Positions 40,401-51,300 of a stretch of 64,000 nt of DNA are shown here, in pieces. The notes under the pieces are model-generated. The model ran no database searches. It saw only the letters and a program-made list of their open reading frames with translations, and was not told the DNA's origin. Both the position numbers and the translations under genes were made by a program. The DNA lies in NCBI GenBank assembly GCA_020746835.1, contig JAGPNK010000004.1, positions 620,001 through 684,000 of the forward strand, written 5' to 3'. Source of the stretch: Stachybotrys elegans (Eukaryota > Ascomycota > Sordariomycetes > Hypocreales > Stachybotryaceae). The first letter of the stretch is position 1. Each line of letters starts with the position of its first letter.

Positions 40401-41340
40401 TCCCGCTTCCTTGAAACCGAGCTGTTGATCTTACCGTGATGCCCTACACATTCATATCAGTTGGAATATCCCACTGGGAACATGGCCCCGGCCATGGCAC
40501 CACGCACCACACTTGATGACATTGAGCTTTTTAATTTCGCTGGCCTCCATCCATTTCAAAAGCCCCTCTTCCTGGAAATCTTCGGCATCACCGCCTGTGT
40601 ACAGCTGTGCCTCCACTTCACCTCCAGTTTTCCCCTTGATCAGCAGGCACTGCATGGATGCGCCATTGGTCTTGGTTGCGGTTTTCCGTGAGAGCCAGGA
40701 GCCACTCATCACCTTGTAGACGATTCCAACACAGTAACAGCGGTCGACTCTTCAAATCGGTGTTCTGGCAATTCGCGAGGAGCTCATTGGGCGAAAGGGG
40801 ATTGTTTTCATCCGTGCCTTTGCCGAGATCTTGCCCAGAAAACAGGTCTTTGCCAAGGCATTTATGTCCAAATACAGCGTCGCAGAGCTCGTGTTCGTCG
40901 ATGCAAAGCCTGTTTTTGGACTTGTTCAGGCTGTACACTTTGGCGGGGCTGAAGCGAGAAGCTCGCTTGGAAAACCCGGTTTTGGGAAGATAAAAGACGG
41001 TATCGCTTCTGATCCAACGGCAGCGCTGGTACTGGAAGCCACTGAAACTCGCCTGGAACATGCACATCGCCGCTTCGTAGTGGTCTCTATCCCAGTGCGT
41101 GATGACCACCGCCCGGAACCAGAATTCATCCGCCTTGTCGCCCGTAAATTCGTACTGTGTCATGATATGTTCTGCAGTCCACTTGACCTGCTCGCCGCCG
41201 CGCAGTCCACCATCAATCAGGACAGCACTGACGACCTTCTCTCGGATGTTTGTCTTGCTCTCATCGAGCAGCAGGTGGATAGCGCCGTCGCCGAGCCCTA
41301 CATTGATGAAGTACGAGCCGACTCTCCATTGGTGCGACAT
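34403..41340 (-). CDS. MBL-fold/DUF6603-like giant protein, reading frame broken at several points
   Basis: Probably one gene of about 2,100 residues. N-terminal metallo-beta-lactamase fold of ComEC/Rec2 type: FINVGLGDGAIHLLLD, ITHWDRDH metal site, YTGGD, CGHHGS and a GHPS block. A middle region of unknown fold follows (about 40200-37750), then a beta-rich C-terminal region resembling DUF6603 (GGYHPAFRVPSHYPQGLRRL, SITGEAYFAITPQAVMGGG). Exons I can place: 40508-41340, 40435-40443 (9 nt), 40282-40368, then from 40207 down. The frame shifts by one near 40736, between 38412 and 38460, and at 37770 in a GGGG run. The last coding stretch (34403-34738) does not join in phase to the donor at about 34842. 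It may be a pseudogene or carry assembly indels. Metal-dependent hydrolase activity is inferred. Confidence 0.65.
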
Positions 41341-42302
41341 TTTGACCCTGGAATAACTGCACGTCAGTTGGGGTGGTTTACTTGACAGTGATGTCGGTCT
41401 GGAGGTATTTTGACAGAGGCACTGACAAGTTTCCTGGAATTGAGCAGGAGAAACCGGCGGTCTCCTTGAACAATGGTGGACTCGCTGCAGATTTTTTTTC
41501 GACGTTGGAGAGACCCAATCAGTGCATAAGATCAAATTGCATTTCACTCGCTTTCTTTCGTCCCTCAGCTAGGCGAACCATGGGCTCAGGGATAGGGGGT
41601 GTGTCGACGAGGGCCCGGGCTGCCAGCTGGGATGCGCCTCTACTGCCTTGGCGAGAGCATCTGACATTGTGCATTAGCTTCCTCACTCCGAGCACAGCGG
41701 AACTTATCGACAGGCGGATACGCCATTTTTTTACTTCAGCAATTCCTCCGACGTTTCATATCGGCTGAAATGCAAGAAGGTCAGAGGAAAGGGCGGGTAA
41801 CGGAAAATATTGGTGGTCTAGACCAGAGGATGTGAGACATCTGGCCTCATGCAGGAGACCCCTTGAGGCTGAATGGTTCCCTGGGCGTGATGGTCTGACA
41901 AAAGAACAACACACAACACCTCAGCCAGCCACCGACTTTAAGTCGACACCCCAGATGTACGGAGTCACCCACTCCCCTACCCCTTTAGAATACCTGGTAC
42001 CTTATCGTCCAGCCGGACCTGCCGCGACCCGATGGGGCGGCATCATGTCGTATATGGAGACTCGTACATCTTGTCAACAACTTTAGAAAGCGACGGGCTT
42101 TGCCATCGCATAATTTAGCTGATGTATCCTCCGAAGTCGATTTCGCGCTTGTGTTTCGTAGCCTCAGGGATGCACTTGTAGCCAACTTGGAGCATTACTG
42201 TGGCAGTTGAAGTATGTATCTACCTAGGTTAGTATTAGTCTTTGTTCAGAGAAACAAAAAATTACTCGTACGAGCTCAGCCAGAGACGCTCCTTGGCTCC
42301 TT
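41341..42302. other. intergenic, upstream of MBL/DUF6603 gene
   Basis: About 960 bp between the 3' end of the 1,347-aa gene and the start of the MBL/DUF6603 gene, both on minus. An open frame on plus at 41373-41768 has no motif and is judged spurious. Confidence 0.45.
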
Positions 42303-45300
42303 TTAGACCCCTCCCGCAGCCTCCTCCTTCAAGTTCTTATTCATCATCAAAAACCCCTCGACAAACTCGCTGTGGTTAGCTGATGGGGTGAGGTCCAAAT
42401 TCCCATCCACACCCTGCGCAGGATAGCTGCTCCAGCCTCTGGCATTATCAGTAGTACCGCTGCCGCCGCCGCCGCTTACTTCTCGAGCTTGCCACCATGT
42501 CCAATCATCCAAGCCAGAAACCGGAACTTGGACGCCGGGCTCCTTGGTTTGGCCCGTGGTGTTGCCACCCTCGGCAATGACATTGATGCGCATGTCGTTG
42601 GGCGGCGGGAGATGCGGGACAAGCAGCGGCCCGGCCGAGAAGAAGGCGTGCATTTCCTTCATGGCCGAACCGACGGCCCAGTGTGGCAAAATGACGTCCT
42701 TCATGGGCAGTAGACCGCCGGTATAGATGTGCAGCGGGCGCATGGGGTCCAAGATGACACTACGAAGCTGGAGCGCCTCGCGGTGCCCCGATGCATATCC
42801 GGCGACCGTCTTGTTCGTGCTGGTAGCTGCTACTGCTGCTGCTGGATGATAACATTGAAGCATGAGAGATGGCCCCTGGCGCTTTATTGTCGGATTCGCG
42901 TACGGGCCGGGTACGTCGGTGTCTGGGTCTCTCGCATCACCAAAGTCGCTGTAGATATCCTTGATCTCTGGATCGCCCAGTGTGTCAAAGTAGCCCGCGA
43001 GCCCGTCGAAGCCGGCGCCGGCATTCCCGAGGCCAATGGGGAACTCGTAATCCGTCAGGTCCGACGGCCCGTACATTGACTCCTCCTCGTGCTGTGTACA
43101 CGTGTTCTGGAGTGGCGGCCAGGCAAGCTCGATGGAACAGCCAAAGTCGGCGAGGCAGAAGGCCCGCCCAAACGCTGCGGGGAGGAAGTCCGGGTGGTCA
43201 GCAGTGTTGGAACTGGTGGCTTGGTACGCAGTCTCGAGCATGGTGAGCATGCCGAGGGCGTACGGGTACGAGAGTAGGTTTCGGAGCAAAGAAGAAAGTC
43301 GTCCTTGGGCGCCCGATCCGGTCTCGGCTCCCAGTGTAGCAGCCCGGTGGACCTCGGGGGGCGGCGATGGCGTGGTGACCTTTTTGGAATCCTCGTCTAG
43401 ACAAAATTCCCGAATGAATCGACCGTTGGTATTGAAGACCTGCAGTGACTTGTCGAGATTGCTGACAATAATCCAGCCCCAAATGGGGTTCTCGAATGGC
43501 GTGACGGGGCGATAGTAGGGCTCGGACCCAGGCTCGTCCTGAGCCTCGACGACGAACTCTGCGTTGAGTCGGGCGTCCTGATTGATTCGGGGAGCCACCT
43601 GGAAGAACTGGCAAGGACCGGGCTTTTCGTCGGCTTGGTAGGCTGTATTGGGCCAAGGAGACGTGTCGTCGGCTTTCCAGCCCTTTGGAATGGGTTCGCA
43701 GGAGAGGTGTGGGGAGACACAGGGATAGAGGGCGGTCCTCGGGGCGTCAAACGTCGCTGGCTCGACACAAGAGACGATTTGGCCGAACTTGTCCACGATA
43801 TGCAGCTTCGTAAAGAGGAACTGGCCATGCGTTACTGGATAGAAGCTTGCGCAGCGGCGCGGGTCATGGCCTTCGACCTGGGCAAGCCTGCCGTACGGCG
43901 CCCTCTCTGACGCAGCGACAAGGTGGCCAAGATCTGATTCAGACAAACCCAGCTCGCGGGCCAGATCGTCGTCAGCATGGGGCCGGACGTGGGCGCCGCG
44001 AATAGTCGTCATGAGATGGTCTCGCAGACCCGCCAATGGAGCCGAGAAGTACCCAATCTCGGCAATCTGTTTAACCAGTGAGTCGGCATCGGCTTTTTCG
44101 TCGGCGACCTGTTGTTGTGCCCGTGAGAAAAGCTGCCGTATCCGAGATATGAGGGCAGACGATGCCTGTGGCATTATGGGTGTCCGCCCAGAGAGCTTGC
44201 GCCACCAGCTCGCGTTTGGGTCCATGAGGTCGGCGAGTGGCCTGCCACCAGTGATGTGATATCGCCAGCTGCCATCGGGATCCTGATCAAACCGCCAAAA
44301 CCTCCAATCCACCTGATGGTACTCGACCTCCCACTCTATAAATAAGGGGAACCAACCTTGGCCCTCGCCGAAGCCTTCCTCGGACAGGTACGGCGACCGG
44401 GGGACAGGAGTGCTGTGAGACACCAGCGAGTCCCACGCAACCTGCCGAATGAAGGGCGCTACATCTGGGAAATTCTTGGCTATGAGGTCGTACCACTCGG
44501 GAATGTTGATTTCCTGGGCGAGGGGTTGCACATCTGGTATCTGGACCAGCTGGTACGCCAGTCTGACCTTGACCTTGTCGGCGAAGCCTGCCGGCCAGCC
44601 GGATGGAACGCCAGCAAAAAGTATGGTAGGGTCCTGGTGAACTCCGAATGGAGGAGCAGATACGGCCTCGAGGGCTAGCGTGCTGGGCAACTTGTTCAGG
44701 GCCTCGACCTTCTCCTTGGTGGCCGCCTCGATGGCACTGTTGAGCTCCTTGACCTTGTCGAGAAGGGCGGCGATGGCGTTTTTGTGGCCCTGCTGAGAGG
44801 CGTCCAACGCTGTGCCGCGCACTTCCATGGCATTCCACCAGCGGTAGAAGATGATCCGATACAGGTGCTGCCTTTCACGGACCATCGCCGACACTGCCGC
44901 CTCACACTCGTTCAGCTTTGCAAGAGCTCGGACATCGGCGGCTGTCAGGGCCAAGCTTGTCTTGTCCCCGTCCCCGGTTTCCGAAGAGGCTTGTTTCGAC
45001 TGTGAGACTGACCAGACCGTCCCCGAAGGCGCGGGAACCCAGTCGTTGGTCGAGATCTGGTCCTCGGCCTTCTCTTGTGCGTCGATGTTATCACGGGCGA
45101 CGATGAGTTGCACCATCTTGGACAACATCTGCTCTGTCTGTGACCGGCCCTCGGGGTCATCAGAGTACTGTACACGGAGGAACGCGAGCAGGGCGTCGAG
45201 AATGTTCGTCCCAATGGCCACCGGGTGGTGCTTTCGGACTAGGTCCTGGAGCTGGACTGAGGGTGACTTGGCCTCGAGGTTGAGGCCTGAACGTTGAAAA

Positions 45301-46421
45301 GGCACACTCTTCAGGGCGCCATGACAGATTACTCTAGTGGAGGCCGAGTCGGCCTTGAGATTTGGCCAGTCGGCCCTCATTCGGGTCCTGGAGCCCCAGA
45401 CGAAAGAAGAACCGTCAAGGTCCATGGCGCACGCATCCAGGAGCTCGCCGTATGACGGGCGGTCAGCCTCTCTGACGGACTCAGCCACGCAGAATGGCTC
45501 ATCCTCGGGCCGGTGATGGAAGCCAACGACCAGGTAGTCGAGAGTTGCATCCTTGATCTCGCTGCTGGTACCAAGACCCAGATCGTCGTGCAGCGAAAAG
45601 ACTGAGTTGTTGTGAGGCTGGAAGTCGGCAAAGAGATCATTTCCCGATTCAACAATGGTCAAGGGGACTCTGCGCGCGGCATTTGGTTCTGGCGTATAGT
45701 CGCGAAGTGTTTTCTTGAGCCCGAGAAACGCCTCGGCCTGTTGTTCTGCGGAGAGGTCTGGGTTGATGAACGGGCATGTTATGTTCTCCACGTCAAGGTT
45801 GTTGAGCTCGGCCTCGTTGATGTTGCGGATCCGGTCGCTCTCTAGCACAAAGATCTCGGATGAAGGCTTCGACGAGTTCCTGGAGTGGGCAACCCTGATA
45901 ATAAGATATCTGGTGGGGATGTTGCGAAACTAGAGCAGAGGGTTAATACGCATGAGCATCTGGCTGAGGAGAGGCAGGCCAGCTGCCTGTGACTGCTTAG
46001 GTACCTTGACATCTGTAGCGGCCACCTCTGGGGTGCCGTCGGAACTGGCAGTAGTTGTCTTGGTGTCGTACATGTATCCCGCCTTGAGCTTAGCGGCGGA
46101 GTGGTCAACCGCTGCTTTGGCCGTGGCCGTGATGCCCTGGCGGTAAGTTTTTGGAATAGTCCAGCTGAGATAGACGCCTACACGCTCCTTGCGCACTTCT
46201 CCGGTAGCCACGTTGACAAAGCGCGTGTTGTGCTTGGCCAGGAGACGGTGTCTGGACAGCTGAAGCTGCTCCATGACATCGTGTGCGAGCAGTCCCTCGG
46301 CGCGGAGGCTCGAGTAGTCGGGCTGGATTAGGGGAGCAATCCGGTAGTTGCTCTGAAGGAAGTCCTCGGTGACGACAAAGGTCTGCACGCCCATAGGCAC
46401 CAATACAGCGTTTTCGGCCAT
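42303..46421 (-). CDS. 1,347-aa protein of unknown function
   Basis: Model: complement(join(42303..45929,46005..46421)). The single 75-nt intron (GTACCT...CTCTAG) removes an in-frame TAG at 45930-45932. The protein has no signal peptide or membrane segment. The N-terminal 140 residues include GVYLSWTIPKTYRQG. A helical, coiled-coil-like part (about residues 470-560) is rich in Lys, Glu and Ala. The C-terminal half holds NPIWGWIIVSNLDKSLQVF and EFPIGLGNAGAGFDGLAGYF. I recognise no Pfam-type domain. These strings give me the impression of large uncharacterised bacterial proteins, which I cannot verify here. It is tandem with the MBL/DUF6603 gene and divergent from the 917-aa gene. Confidence 0.82.
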
Positions 46422-46872
46422 GATGGCAATTAACCAGTCTCACTGCTCTGCTGCTGGTCAATGTCAAAAAGTCTGGGGGGAGGACCAGACGTTGAAGACC
46501 AAGTTGGTGACATTCGGATTGCCACTGATGTGTGTCTCACTCCCCTAAGTCATTGAATGCACACCCCCTCCCCATGTATGTACAGAGCCTAGAAGGGCAT
46601 GGATGGGGTCTAGATTTCCTTGCCTCAGCGGAGACGCGCACTATTGAAATGCGGCATGCAGCCCTCCCCCATCCTTGCCAAGATAATCTCTTCCGGGGAG
46701 TCTCTATGACCCCTGACCCGGACCCTTGAATGGGAACCTCACTCCGAGGTCGTCCCCATGAAGGCCATGAAGGGCCCGTAGAGCCCCTCGGATACCAGTT
46801 CCTTACTTCAGTCGAAGTTGTCAAGACCATACACAAACTCATCGCACCCAGACAAAGGAGTCAGTCGTAATC
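46422..46872. promoter_or_regulatory. bidirectional promoter region
   Basis: 451 bp separate the start codons of the minus-strand 1,347-aa gene and the plus-strand 917-aa gene. Both promoters must lie here, so co-regulation is plausible. No defined operator was recognised. Confidence 0.45.
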
Positions 46873-49626
46873 ATGGCAGCAACAACGACAGCGCGGACCG
46901 GCGCGCGGTTCCGGTCATACGCAACTAAAAGTTCCGCCTTCGCAAACGACGCCGCAGATGAACTCTCCCCTGACGAGATCAGGCTATCATCTCACCGCGT
47001 CCCGACCTTGGCTGCCGGTACCTACACGGTGAGGATTGAGCAGAGCATCGCAGCGCCGGATGGCCAGACCGACACACTATCAACGGAGCAGCAGTTTGTC
47101 GTCGAGGCCCCTCAGCTACGACTCGATTCCAATGTCGATGTGCATTCCGTATTTCCAGCTCCCGGTCACGGCGCTCCAGCCAACACCTTACCGCACATCG
47201 TCTTCAATGACCCCGAGTTGCCATGGGAGCGCTCCATCTCCAACACGTCTCCCGACTCTTTCAACCGCATCCCTTGGACAGCCCTCTTGACCTTCACCGA
47301 GGAGGAGCTGCATCTCCCTCCCGAGGATCTCACAAAGTGGCAGGGTGACAAGCCTCGACAGAGTCCCACACTGGCCGTGAGCATGAAGGCAGGAATCCTC
47401 AGGCTGCAGGGCGACGCGGCAACGATGGTGTCGCCCGTCTCGGGGATAGAGCCCAAGTTCAAGGACAGCAAAATGGTTGAGTGTCTTGTGCTTAGCACGG
47501 ACCTGTTCAAGCGACTATTTGGCTCGTATCCGGCCGGCGCAAAAGAGTCGACTTGGAGTGGGAAGCCTGATCTGGGGGCTTTTTCCTACCTGGCCCATGT
47601 GAGGGGTGTGCATCCCCATGCCATGGCATCGACATCTCTTGGTGATACAGAGCTCCAGGTGTCTGTTCTCATGGGCCACAGAGTTGCACCATTCGGCCTG
47701 CAGCGGCCAACCATGATGATGTCCCACGTTGTGTCATTGGAAGGGGTCGAGAAGCTGACCTGGTCAGACGGAGGCCCCAGGTATGTCGGCTTGGTGAGCC
47801 TCCATTCCTGGTCCTGGATGGCACTGCCCCCCGACCACCTGGATTTCGTCGACGTTATGGGCAATCTCGCTCGTTCCACCCATCCCCTTCGGATGGCGGA
47901 CACGTTGCTAAACTCTTCCGCACTTGCCGCAAAGCAGGGCGCGCTCGATGAGAACGCAGCGTGGCTTCTTGCGCGTCTCAAGGACGGCTACTTGCTGAAG
48001 CCGCACACTTCCCTCTCCGGTTCTTCCTCTACTGTGCTGTTTCGGGGACCCCTGACACCCACCCTCCCAGTACTGACAGCGGCATCCGTCAAGGCATGGT
48101 CCAGCACTGGCAACGACTTGGAGGTCCGAGACTGCAGGACAGGCCTTGTCGACGTGTCATACCGTGCGGCATGGCAACTCGGCCGTCTCCTTGCCGTGGC
48201 GGATGCGTCGCTCAACACCAGCCTGCTACGGCTGCGTGGGCGAATCCACACCGAGACCAGCCGGCAGGTTCGCCAGGAAAACGACCCCGACTTTGTCAAG
48301 ATGTCGGTGTTCACCGCCAACCTTTCTTCAGCAGTGAGCTACATCGTCGAGGCGAACCAAGCGAACAAGATCAGAGTTGGGAATGCCAACGCGACACTTC
48401 GGTGGTGCAATGGCTGGTTCCGTCCAGAGAATGTTGATGCATCAGCAACGACCAGTGTTGATGACGTTGCCAGCACGCAGCAGTTTTACGACACAGTTAT
48501 CAAAGTCGTAAGCAGCCTTACGCGCGCAAGGGGCGAAGGCGGGAAGGCGGCGTACAACGAAGAGAATGACCCGGTTTCGCATGACTGGGCCAATGTTTTG
48601 GGCTGGATCATGAATCTCCTGTTCACCGACAAGATTCCGCTCTACTATCAGGTCAGTACGATTGTGCGCAACCCATGGCAGACCAAGGATGGCGCCAGGC
48701 AGATCTACGTGCCAAGTCCCATCTCAGCTCCCCCTGCCCGCACCACCACGTCCAAGCAGCCAGCGGCTTCTGCTCCTCAGACAACGACGACCAAGGCAAG
48801 TCTCCCGCACGTCGAATTGCCCGTTGGACATCGTCCTCGGGCAAAGGAGGCGTGGGGTTCCTCATATACGCCCAAACCGTTGAAAATGGTGAAAGATCTA
48901 CCCTGTTTCGACTATTGGCCGTACTACGATGGAGAACTGATCTACTATGGTGGTACATCGCTGCCGTACGCCGATTACTTTAAACCGACCGTTGATTGCT
49001 TCCCTCTGCACCTCGGGCGCGGCAGTGAGGTACTACTGCAGCCGTACATCGACGCGCCAATGGATGTTGTCTTCACCGCTAACGGACACACTGGGAGCAA
49101 CTTCATGCCGTTCAACGTTGACTTCATTGAGTGGCTGATCCCCGTGCATGTCTCGGACTCGGCGCCACTGGATAAATCTCTGGAGCCAAACCCTGACGAG
49201 CAGCCGCCACTCTTCACGATTGGTGGCACCCTGGACCATCCCAGCTTGCCATCCGCCGAGCCCATCAACATCGGTTGCAGGTGGCTTTACGATACAAGAT
49301 TGGTCCACGGCACGCTTCTAGACTTCCCCTTGGATGAATACAAACACAAGGCCGTCCCCAAGCCCGATACCAACAACCTGCACGCCCTGCTGATTGTGCG
49401 GGCGCGCTCGAGGGACAACCCTTGGCGGGAGCCGGAATGCCCGGACAAGTATATCGACGCCGGTTTTCTTCTAAAGGATGCACGTTGGCATGTCCCCGAC
49501 GGCGCCAATAGGGACCGCGCCATACCTAATATGCAGTTCCAGGTTTGCTTTCGCAACATCCACAAATGTGCTATGTCCAAGTCAATGGCCATAGACCGCA
49601 CCATCCGAGTCGTGGCACGTAAGTGA
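46873..49626 (+). CDS. 917-aa intron-free protein of unknown function
   Basis: One uninterrupted 2,754-bp frame. The N-terminal 40 residues are low in structure. A beta-rich, Ig-like stretch follows (AGTYTVRIEQSIAAPDG), then a conserved-looking block HSVFPAPGHGAPANTLPHIV with LPWERSI and IPWTALLTF shortly after. A Pro/Thr/Ala-rich linker lies at about residues 615-650. The C-terminal third contains SNFMPFNVDFIEWLIPVHV. There is no signal peptide or membrane helix. No family was recognised. The absence of introns over 2.75 kb contrasts with most genes in the window. Confidence 0.82.
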   Translation: MAATTTARTGARFRSYATKSSAFANDAADELSPDEIRLSSHRVPTLAAGTYTVRIEQSIAAPDGQTDTLSTEQQFVVEAPQLRLDSNVDVHSVFPAPGHGAPANTLPHIVFNDPELPWERSISNTSPDSFNRIPWTALLTFTEEELHLPPEDLTKWQGDKPRQSPTLAVSMKAGILRLQGDAATMVSPVSGIEPKFKDSKMVECLVLSTDLFKRLFGSYPAGAKESTWSGKPDLGAFSYLAHVRGVHPHAMASTSLGDTELQVSVLMGHRVAPFGLQRPTMMMSHVVSLEGVEKLTWSDGGPRYVGLVSLHSWSWMALPPDHLDFVDVMGNLARSTHPLRMADTLLNSSALAAKQGALDENAAWLLARLKDGYLLKPHTSLSGSSSTVLFRGPLTPTLPVLTAASVKAWSSTGNDLEVRDCRTGLVDVSYRAAWQLGRLLAVADASLNTSLLRLRGRIHTETSRQVRQENDPDFVKMSVFTANLSSAVSYIVEANQANKIRVGNANATLRWCNGWFRPENVDASATTSVDDVASTQQFYDTVIKVVSSLTRARGEGGKAAYNEENDPVSHDWANVLGWIMNLLFTDKIPLYYQVSTIVRNPWQTKDGARQIYVPSPISAPPARTTTSKQPAASAPQTTTTKASLPHVELPVGHRPRAKEAWGSSYTPKPLKMVKDLPCFDYWPYYDGELIYYGGTSLPYADYFKPTVDCFPLHLGRGSEVLLQPYIDAPMDVVFTANGHTGSNFMPFNVDFIEWLIPVHVSDSAPLDKSLEPNPDEQPPLFTIGGTLDHPSLPSAEPINIGCRWLYDTRLVHGTLLDFPLDEYKHKAVPKPDTNNLHALLIVRARSRDNPWREPECPDKYIDAGFLLKDARWHVPDGANRDRAIPNMQFQVCFRNIHKCAMSKSMAIDRTIRVVARK

Positions 49627-50179
49627 CGCAAAGGGCCAACGTCACTGATCAGTGCCGCCGCCAGGACAGCGAGGTCAAAGAACCTGCGCCCAAGGGCGGG
49701 TTTGTGAAGCATTTGTGAGGTCATCAACAACTGGCGAGGCGGGGGTTCGACCTGAGGTGGTCGGGTCGGCGACATTCTCGAAGGGAAGTTGGCAGAAGCT
49801 ACGGGGCATCAATCACTCAGGCAGCCTTAACGTGAAGACCAGTGGCGGTCTCATAGGCAAACACTACAGAATTAGCAATTCGGATGCAAGAATCCATCCT
49901 AGTAGCGGCCGTGGGACTATATCTAGGAGAGTCAAGGCACCAGCCTTAGTGTCAATCTTGAAGATCCTAACGGGTATGTGGGATTTTCCGTTCGTGTGCC
50001 CCAATGGGATTCAGACCAGTGACTTCGCGGAGGCCCCCTCTGACGATAAAGACGACATCAGATCAACAGATAACAATATCCTAACGGTATTATCTAGCTT
50101 ACTCTATTAATCAGGGGATAATATACTGAAGAAGCTCTGACTAAAGAAACAGAGAAAAGCATAATATCTTTACCTCTAT
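49627..50179. other. intergenic with dispersed repeat
   Basis: Between the 917-aa gene and the nucleoside-phosphorylase-domain gene. It carries repeat copy 2, then an AT-richer stretch to about 50170. No gene was recognised. Confidence 0.5.
49972..50075 (+). repeat. dispersed short repeat, copy 2
   Basis: About 105 bp matching copy 3 (minus, about 56600-56720) from GG(T/C)ATGTGGGATTT through GTTCGTGTGCCCCAATGGGAT to the CCCCCTCTGACGATAAA block, and matching copy 1 from CCCAATGG onward. It forms an inverted pair with copy 3 around the 50.1-56.6 kb gene block. Confidence 0.65.
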
Positions 50180-51290
50180 TTATCTTCCTGCAAACGATTC
50201 ATCAACATGTCTGGCCGTCTGGATGTACCGTTCCAACATTGCTTTACATGCCGATGCCGCTGTGGCCGCTGCATAGTTCTGCCAATCTTTGTTCTTATGA
50301 GAGTCAGCATAGTCGCAGGCACCTTTAATCACTATGCATGGCACTTCGTCCCAGACACCAGCGCCCTCCATTTCGAACGCAATAACATCATTCTCTCGGG
50401 AAATCCTGTCCCGATGAGCAGCAGACTTGATCACCGAGTCACCGCATGCGATGGGGCCGACATGCACTCTAGGCATGGCGAGAGCTCCACCAGCGGTGTG
50501 GGATGCTTCCAGCCGTTTCGTTGCTCGAATGCGGTCTCGAGAGATGAGCTGTGCATCATCGCAGCCGAGAACCGCACATGATAATTCAGGAGCCATCGTG
50601 CATACTGGATGATCGTCTGCAGTACAGTCGCGGCATATGCAAGGGCGAGAAAGATGGTGTTTGTGTCGATATTCTGCATTGTAGAGTTTATCCTTGTCGA
50701 CGCCTGGGTGATCATATTTGCCTCGACGCTTCGTGGAGGCAAGTTTGTCTTGCAATTGTTGGATGAAGAAGGCGGTGCGCGCCTCCAACCAGTCGATTCC
50801 TCGATCAGTCTCGAAGAAACCAACCAGGTTGCGAACATCTTTGTTTGCCCTCCCTAGATTCGCGTCAGTTGTCTCTTTGCGTACAAATTTGTCAGGATAC
50901 TGTCTTCCAAAGTCGTATTGGATGACTGTCTTGCTGACTATTACATCTCCTAGCAGGACCTCTTCTTGCCGGTGATATGGCGCAACACCACATATGCCCA
51001 CCAGTAGAACAAGCTTCAGGTTGCTATAGCTAGATCGGAGACTTGCAGCAGCACTAGCAGCATTTGTCTTGCCCATGCACGGCAGGAGTGCCAAGACAAC
51101 GTTATAATGGCCTATACAGCCAGTAGTGTAATGGTTTGTGTCTCCAGGAGCCCGTCCGTACTGGTCCCCGTCCTCGTCCCAAAATTTGTCAAACAGATAG
51201 CTGACTGCGTCGGATTCAAGCGGTAAAGCACAGATGATTCCTATTTCGAACTCTTCTCGCCGTGATGGCCGCTTTGTTGATGGTTGTGAA
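50180..51290 (-). CDS. nucleoside phosphorylase (PNP_UDP) domain protein, 5' end unresolved
   Basis: The phosphorylase-superfamily domain often found at the N-terminus of fungal NLR-like proteins, where it acts as an effector module. The frame is open from 51290 to the stop: EIGIICALPLESDAV, CIGHYNVVLALLPCMGKTNA, LVLLVGICG, IACGDSVIKSAAHRDRI, AFEMEGAGVWDEVPC and KGACDYADSHKN are all present and in order. No NACHT or repeat domain follows the phosphorylase domain, which ends 15 residues before the stop. There is no in-frame ATG between the likely acceptor (CTGACACTCTTCAG, ending at 51291) and the conserved start of the domain, so an upstream exon is needed. It may be spliced to the DUF7580 gene. 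Confidence 0.75.
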
Positions 51291-51300
51291 CTGAAGAGTG

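Noticed and set aside
41373..41768. 131-aa plus-strand frame upstream of the MBL gene
   Set aside because: It lies in the presumed promoter; no motif or homology-like pattern.
45930..45932. In-frame TAG suggesting that the 1,347-aa gene is split or a pseudogene
   Set aside because: The TAG is the end of a 75-nt GT-AG intron (45930-46004) whose removal keeps phase 0.
49735..49760. GGGTTCGACC-like B-box suggesting a tRNA or SINE head
   Set aside because: No matching A-box or cloverleaf could be drawn around it.
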